Source: Planctomycetota bacterium (GTDB taxonomy: Bacteria; Planctomycetota; UBA1135; JACQFD01). From it: a stretch of DNA of 64,000 nucleotides. Under the pieces are notes generated by a model. That model was not told the DNA's origin. It did not search any database and saw only the letters and a program-made list of their open reading frames with translations. Shown piece by piece: positions 61,463 to 64,000 of the stretch; position 1 is the first letter of the stretch; every line of letters starts with the position of its first letter. Both the position numbers and the translations under genes were made by a program. The stretch lies in assembly GCA_016792805.1 (NCBI GenBank), contig JAEUHX010000042.1, positions 1 to 64,000 on the forward strand, written 5' to 3'.

Positions 61463-62944
61463 TCATCGCCGCGGATCGGTGGCCTTTTCCTTGGAGGTCA
61501 GTGTCCAGGGCGCGCGCAGGGTGCGCTCGTTTCCGCAGCGATCGACAATTGTGATCACTGGATAGGCGACAGGCTGCTCCTGGGCGAGGATCCGGAAGAC
61601 GGGCGCTCCTTCGGTCACAGTCCGTGAGCCGTCGGCCTCGAACAGCGGGATCGCCATCTCGACGACCTCGGTTCGCAGCTCCCGCTCGATTTGGCGGACC
61701 GTCCAACCGGTTGCGAAGGCCGTCGAGCTGCCCACCTCTTCATGGAGGCGAACCGTCGTTTCCAGCGTCGCATCGGCGGAGGCTCCGATGGGACCGGCCG
61801 CGGTGCGACGCCGATCGACGATGCGAACTGCGAGCCGGCTTTCCGACGATTCCACAAATCGCAAAGGCTGCACCTCGAAGCGAATCGGAATGGTCACGGG
61901 CGCTGGAGGGCTCGACGCGCTGTGCCGCACTTCGACGCCCTCGACTCGGTCGATCTGCACGGTTCGAAGTGCGTACAAAACTCGCATTCCGGCGCAAGGC
62001 TCGCGATCGACGAAAGTCCGAATGGGGATCGTCGATTCAGAACCACTCGGCCGCGACTCAGGTCGGGCCGGATCCGATGGCATCGGATTCGAGGGAGGAT
62101 TTGCCGAGGAGTCCGAAGCCAGCGGCACGACCGCAATGAGCTTGGGAACTCCTGAGCCGATCCATCGCCAGATTTCCGTCCGCAGGAGCGCCACCGAGGT
62201 GGATCCCGGTAATTGTCGGAGGTTTCCCGGGTCGTCGGCCCAGGCGATGCGAACGCCATCGTCGGCGGCTTGAGCCACGACTCCCATGGGAGGCAAAAGC
62301 TCCGGCTCGCCGGCGTTTCGCGGACTGGCTTGAATGCCGCCCGGAAGATTGGTCGGAAGTACCGCACCGGGAGCGCTGCCCGTGGGGGCGCCACCGGTCG
62401 GGCCGGTGGCTCCGTCGGTCGCCGAAGGACTTGTGACTTCGGGGCCCACCGAAACTCCGGAGCCGTTCTCCGGTTGAGCAGCCGAGGCGCGAGCGAAAGC
62501 TACTGCTTGATCGATCTCGTACTTGGAAAAGAACCGGACCGGAATCGCCGTTTCTCCCAAAGATCCGCGCGACAGAGCTTCCTCAAATCGCTCTCGCAAG
62601 TCGGAGCGAACCATCTCTTGCGCACCTTCGCGATTCGAAGCCGTAAGGGCTGAAGGCGAGGGATCTGGCGCAAAAGTGATCGCCGACTTGGGATCGCCGG
62701 GCGTCGTAGGAACACCAGGCGAACCCGCCGGGGATGGCGGAGACGACTTGGAAGGAACGGAAGCAATGCTGTCGCCGGAGCCAGGGGTCTCCGTCGATAC
62801 CAGCCTCGCTCGGAGCTGCTCTGCCAATGCGTGTGTGGCATTCGCGTCGAGCAGCCGTCGGGCAAGAAGGGCGGGGACGATAGCGGCAGCCCCCAAAAGG
62901 GTCAAGGCAACGAGCCGGGCGCGGCGCTCAAAAAACGTCGTCAT
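61463..62944 (-). CDS. Membrane-anchored pilus-locus protein in the PilP position
   Basis: The 493-aa product has an N-terminal membrane anchor (about 10-30, LVALTLLGAAAIVPALLARRL), a Pro/Ser/Gly-rich spacer (about 60-200), and a beta-rich C-terminal half (PIRFEVQPLRFVESSESRLAVRIVDRRR, RELRTEVVEMAIPLFEADGSRTVTEGAPVFRIL). I find no clear family, but it sits between the PilO-like protein and the secretins, where PilP lies in pilMNOPQ loci; PilP links the inner-membrane PilN/PilO to PilQ. It is much longer than a typical PilP, so the match is positional only. It overlaps the PilO-like gene by four bases (62941-62944). Confidence 0.65.
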   Translation of the reverse strand: MTTFFERRARLVALTLLGAAAIVPALLARRLLDANATHALAEQLRARLVSTETPGSGDSIASVPSKSSPPSPAGSPGVPTTPGDPKSAITFAPDPSPSALTASNREGAQEMVRSDLRERFEEALSRGSLGETAIPVRFFSKYEIDQAVAFARASAAQPENGSGVSVGPEVTSPSATDGATGPTGGAPTGSAPGAVLPTNLPGGIQASPRNAGEPELLPPMGVVAQAADDGVRIAWADDPGNLRQLPGSTSVALLRTEIWRWIGSGVPKLIAVVPLASDSSANPPSNPMPSDPARPESRPSGSESTIPIRTFVDREPCAGMRVLYALRTVQIDRVEGVEVRHSASSPPAPVTIPIRFEVQPLRFVESSESRLAVRIVDRRRTAAGPIGASADATLETTVRLHEEVGSSTAFATGWTVRQIERELRTEVVEMAIPLFEADGSRTVTEGAPVFRILAQEQPVAYPVITIVDRCGNERTLRAPWTLTSKEKATDPRR

Positions 62945-63729
62945 CGGCTCTCTCCCGGTGTCGGTCGAATGCGGCGAAGCGTCACGGTCGCCACGACGGA
63001 CTGGTCCAAGTCGGCCGCACTCTTGGCGGTTACGATCGGGTCGCGCAGCGACGGCGTCGCCGGGCGCACGAGGACCTCCTCGAGCACATAAAAGGGCCCA
63101 CGGTCTCGCCTCCGGAGCAGGCCGAGTAGGAAGCTCCGATGACCTTCATATCCGGCTTCGTACTCGAATCGAACTAATCGGGTGGGCAGCCATCGCCCAT
63201 ACCGCACGGCGTCCTCCGGATCTTCCTCGACCGGAAACCGGAAGAACACCATGTCGATCGCGCCGGCGGCGATCGCCGCGCGGGAAAGATCACGAATCGT
63301 CGTCAGCCGGAACGCCGACTCCTCGGGATCGAGGGCTCCCTGGGGAAGAAGGGCTTCGATCGTCGGCCGCGACTTTCCCGTCTCTTGGGTGAGATCCTCC
63401 ACGAGCCGAGCCCGGTCAGCCGCCGTGCCACCACCGAGCAGAGGCTCGCGGCTCAGAAGCGACTGCGCCACGCTGCGGGCGATTTGTTGCGCATGAGCCG
63501 CTTTTTGTAGCTCCTCCCGAAGTCCGACGCCGCCGGCCGCGAAACCCTGGGCGACCTGGGACTTCTCCCGAATGCCCGCGCGAATGCGTTCCGCGTCGGT
63601 TCGCACGGTCGCCTCCTTGAGACCCGCCGCATGGGCGCGTGGCGCGACCCAAGCAACGAGCGCACCGAGAGAGCCGCCAGCCAGGAGTGCGACTCCAGCG
63701 AGCACGAGGCTCGAGCGGGCGTCGCTCAT
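62941..63729 (-). CDS. PilO-like inner-membrane protein
   Basis: The 262-aa product has a single N-terminal membrane segment (about 9-29, LVLAGVALLAGGSLGALVAWV), a helical linker (AHAAGLKEATVRTDAERIRAG) and a C-terminal alpha/beta domain (TTIRDLSRAAIAAGAIDMVFFRFPVEE, LVRFEYEAGYEGHRSFLLGLLR, YVLEEVLVRPATPS) of the ferredoxin-like type seen in PilO and GspM. The EYEAGYEGHRSFLLGLL phrase is typical of PilO-type secondary structure (a helix then VEEV strand). Membership is inferred from topology and position after a PilN-like gene. It overlaps both neighbours by four bases. Confidence 0.75.
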   Translation of the reverse strand: MSDARSSLVLAGVALLAGGSLGALVAWVAPRAHAAGLKEATVRTDAERIRAGIREKSQVAQGFAAGGVGLREELQKAAHAQQIARSVAQSLLSREPLLGGGTAADRARLVEDLTQETGKSRPTIEALLPQGALDPEESAFRLTTIRDLSRAAIAAGAIDMVFFRFPVEEDPEDAVRYGRWLPTRLVRFEYEAGYEGHRSFLLGLLRRRDRGPFYVLEEVLVRPATPSLRDPIVTAKSAADLDQSVVATVTLRRIRPTPGESR

Positions 63730-64000
63730 CGCTCCCCTTCGCCCGTTGGCTCGGAAGCGGTTGGAGCGAGCGCGCTGAACTCAAACCACTCGAAACGCGG
63801 CACTCCGGCGGCCTCCTGCGGCACGACGGTCGCCACTTCGACGGCACGGTGCCGCTGAAGCCGCACGCGCGTGAAGCCCGCCTTGATCAGGGGAAGCTCC
63901 ACGGAGTCCTGAAAGGAGGCAGCCTGTGCCGGGTGGTTCCGTGCTTCGTCGGCCAAGCGCGGGACTGCAATGATCGCTTGAAGTTCGATTCCCGAGTCGC
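63726..64000 (-). CDS. PilN-like protein, C-terminal part (runs off the window)
   Basis: An open minus-strand frame enters at the window edge, so the start lies beyond 64000. The visible 91 or so residues read DSGIELQAIIAVPRLADEA, then HPAQAASFQDSVELPLIKAG and FTRVRLQRHRAVEVATVVPQ, ending in an acidic tail. The position just before a PilO-like gene, with a four-base overlap, suggests PilN or GspL, but the segment alone does not prove it. A TTG at 63956 is not a plausible start, because the frame is open and protein-like above it. Confidence 0.55.
   Translation of the reverse strand, partial: DSGIELQAIIAVPRLADEARNHPAQAASFQDSVELPLIKAGFTRVRLQRHRAVEVATVVPQEAAGVPRFEWFEFSALAPTASEPTGEGER

Overview
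The window is GC-rich bacterial DNA, densely coded, with many GTG starts and ATGA/GTGA stop-start overlaps. It looks like an uncultured member of the Planctomycetota or a close relative. The reasons are two large secreted FG-GAP proteins with a Cys-rich C-terminal module that I associate with planctomycete exoproteins, a DUF1573 lipoprotein next to a multihaem cytochrome c, a KDO transferase (so a Gram-negative envelope), an outer-membrane barrel protein, and a pilus/secretion locus with two secretins. The affiliation is an inference from gene content; there is no rRNA in the window.

Layout. 1-8 kb: small hypothetical genes, a membrane-anchored protein, FG-GAP protein 1 (cut by an in-frame amber codon) and a frameshifted PDZ-type gene. 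8.4-12.4 kb: FG-GAP protein 2, flanked by two copies of a 164-bp direct repeat, then an orphan receiver-Hpt protein. 12.5-17.7 kb (minus strand): multihaem cytochrome c, DUF1573 lipoprotein, a small conserved protein, mtnA and purC. 17.9-20.1 kb: tRNA-His(GTG) and uvrC. 20.5-23.6 kb (minus): an outer-membrane barrel protein and xerD. 23.8-35.6 kb (plus): a DksA/TraR-type protein, lspA, pyrD, a receiver protein with an unknown N-terminal domain, a 1242-residue SecA with a six-repeat C-terminal insertion, waaA, metK, ahcY and a DinB-type protein. 35.7-38.5 kb: a pseudopilin and small exported or membrane proteins. 38.5-40.0 kb: gene-free repeat DNA, including a 404-bp tandem repeat. 40.0-46.9 kb: EVE protein, SDR oxidoreductase, fused alpha/beta 2-oxoacid dehydrogenase E1, M50-CBS protease, beta-propeller protein and a pseudouridine synthase. 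47.0-48.9 kb: a GbsR/MarR-type regulator followed by three paralogous three-helix membrane proteins, with a palindrome upstream. 49.6-55.3 kb: HAD hydrolase, B12-type radical SAM protein, then GNAT acetyltransferase, histidine kinase and NtrC-type regulator. 55.5-64.0 kb (minus): a pilNOPQ-like set ending in two secretins.

How the genes work together. metK and ahcY form the SAM/SAH part of the methyl cycle, each followed by a hairpin terminator; mtnA adds methionine salvage. secA, lspA, the pseudopilin and the secretin locus are export functions, and they serve the many lipoproteins and signal-peptide proteins seen here.

The most unusual items are the regulator-plus-membrane-trio operon, the repeat-bearing SecA, the double-secretin locus, the interrupted FG-GAP gene, and a family of GC-rich palindromes that fills three intergenic gaps, each between convergent genes and each carrying the same 44-nt module.
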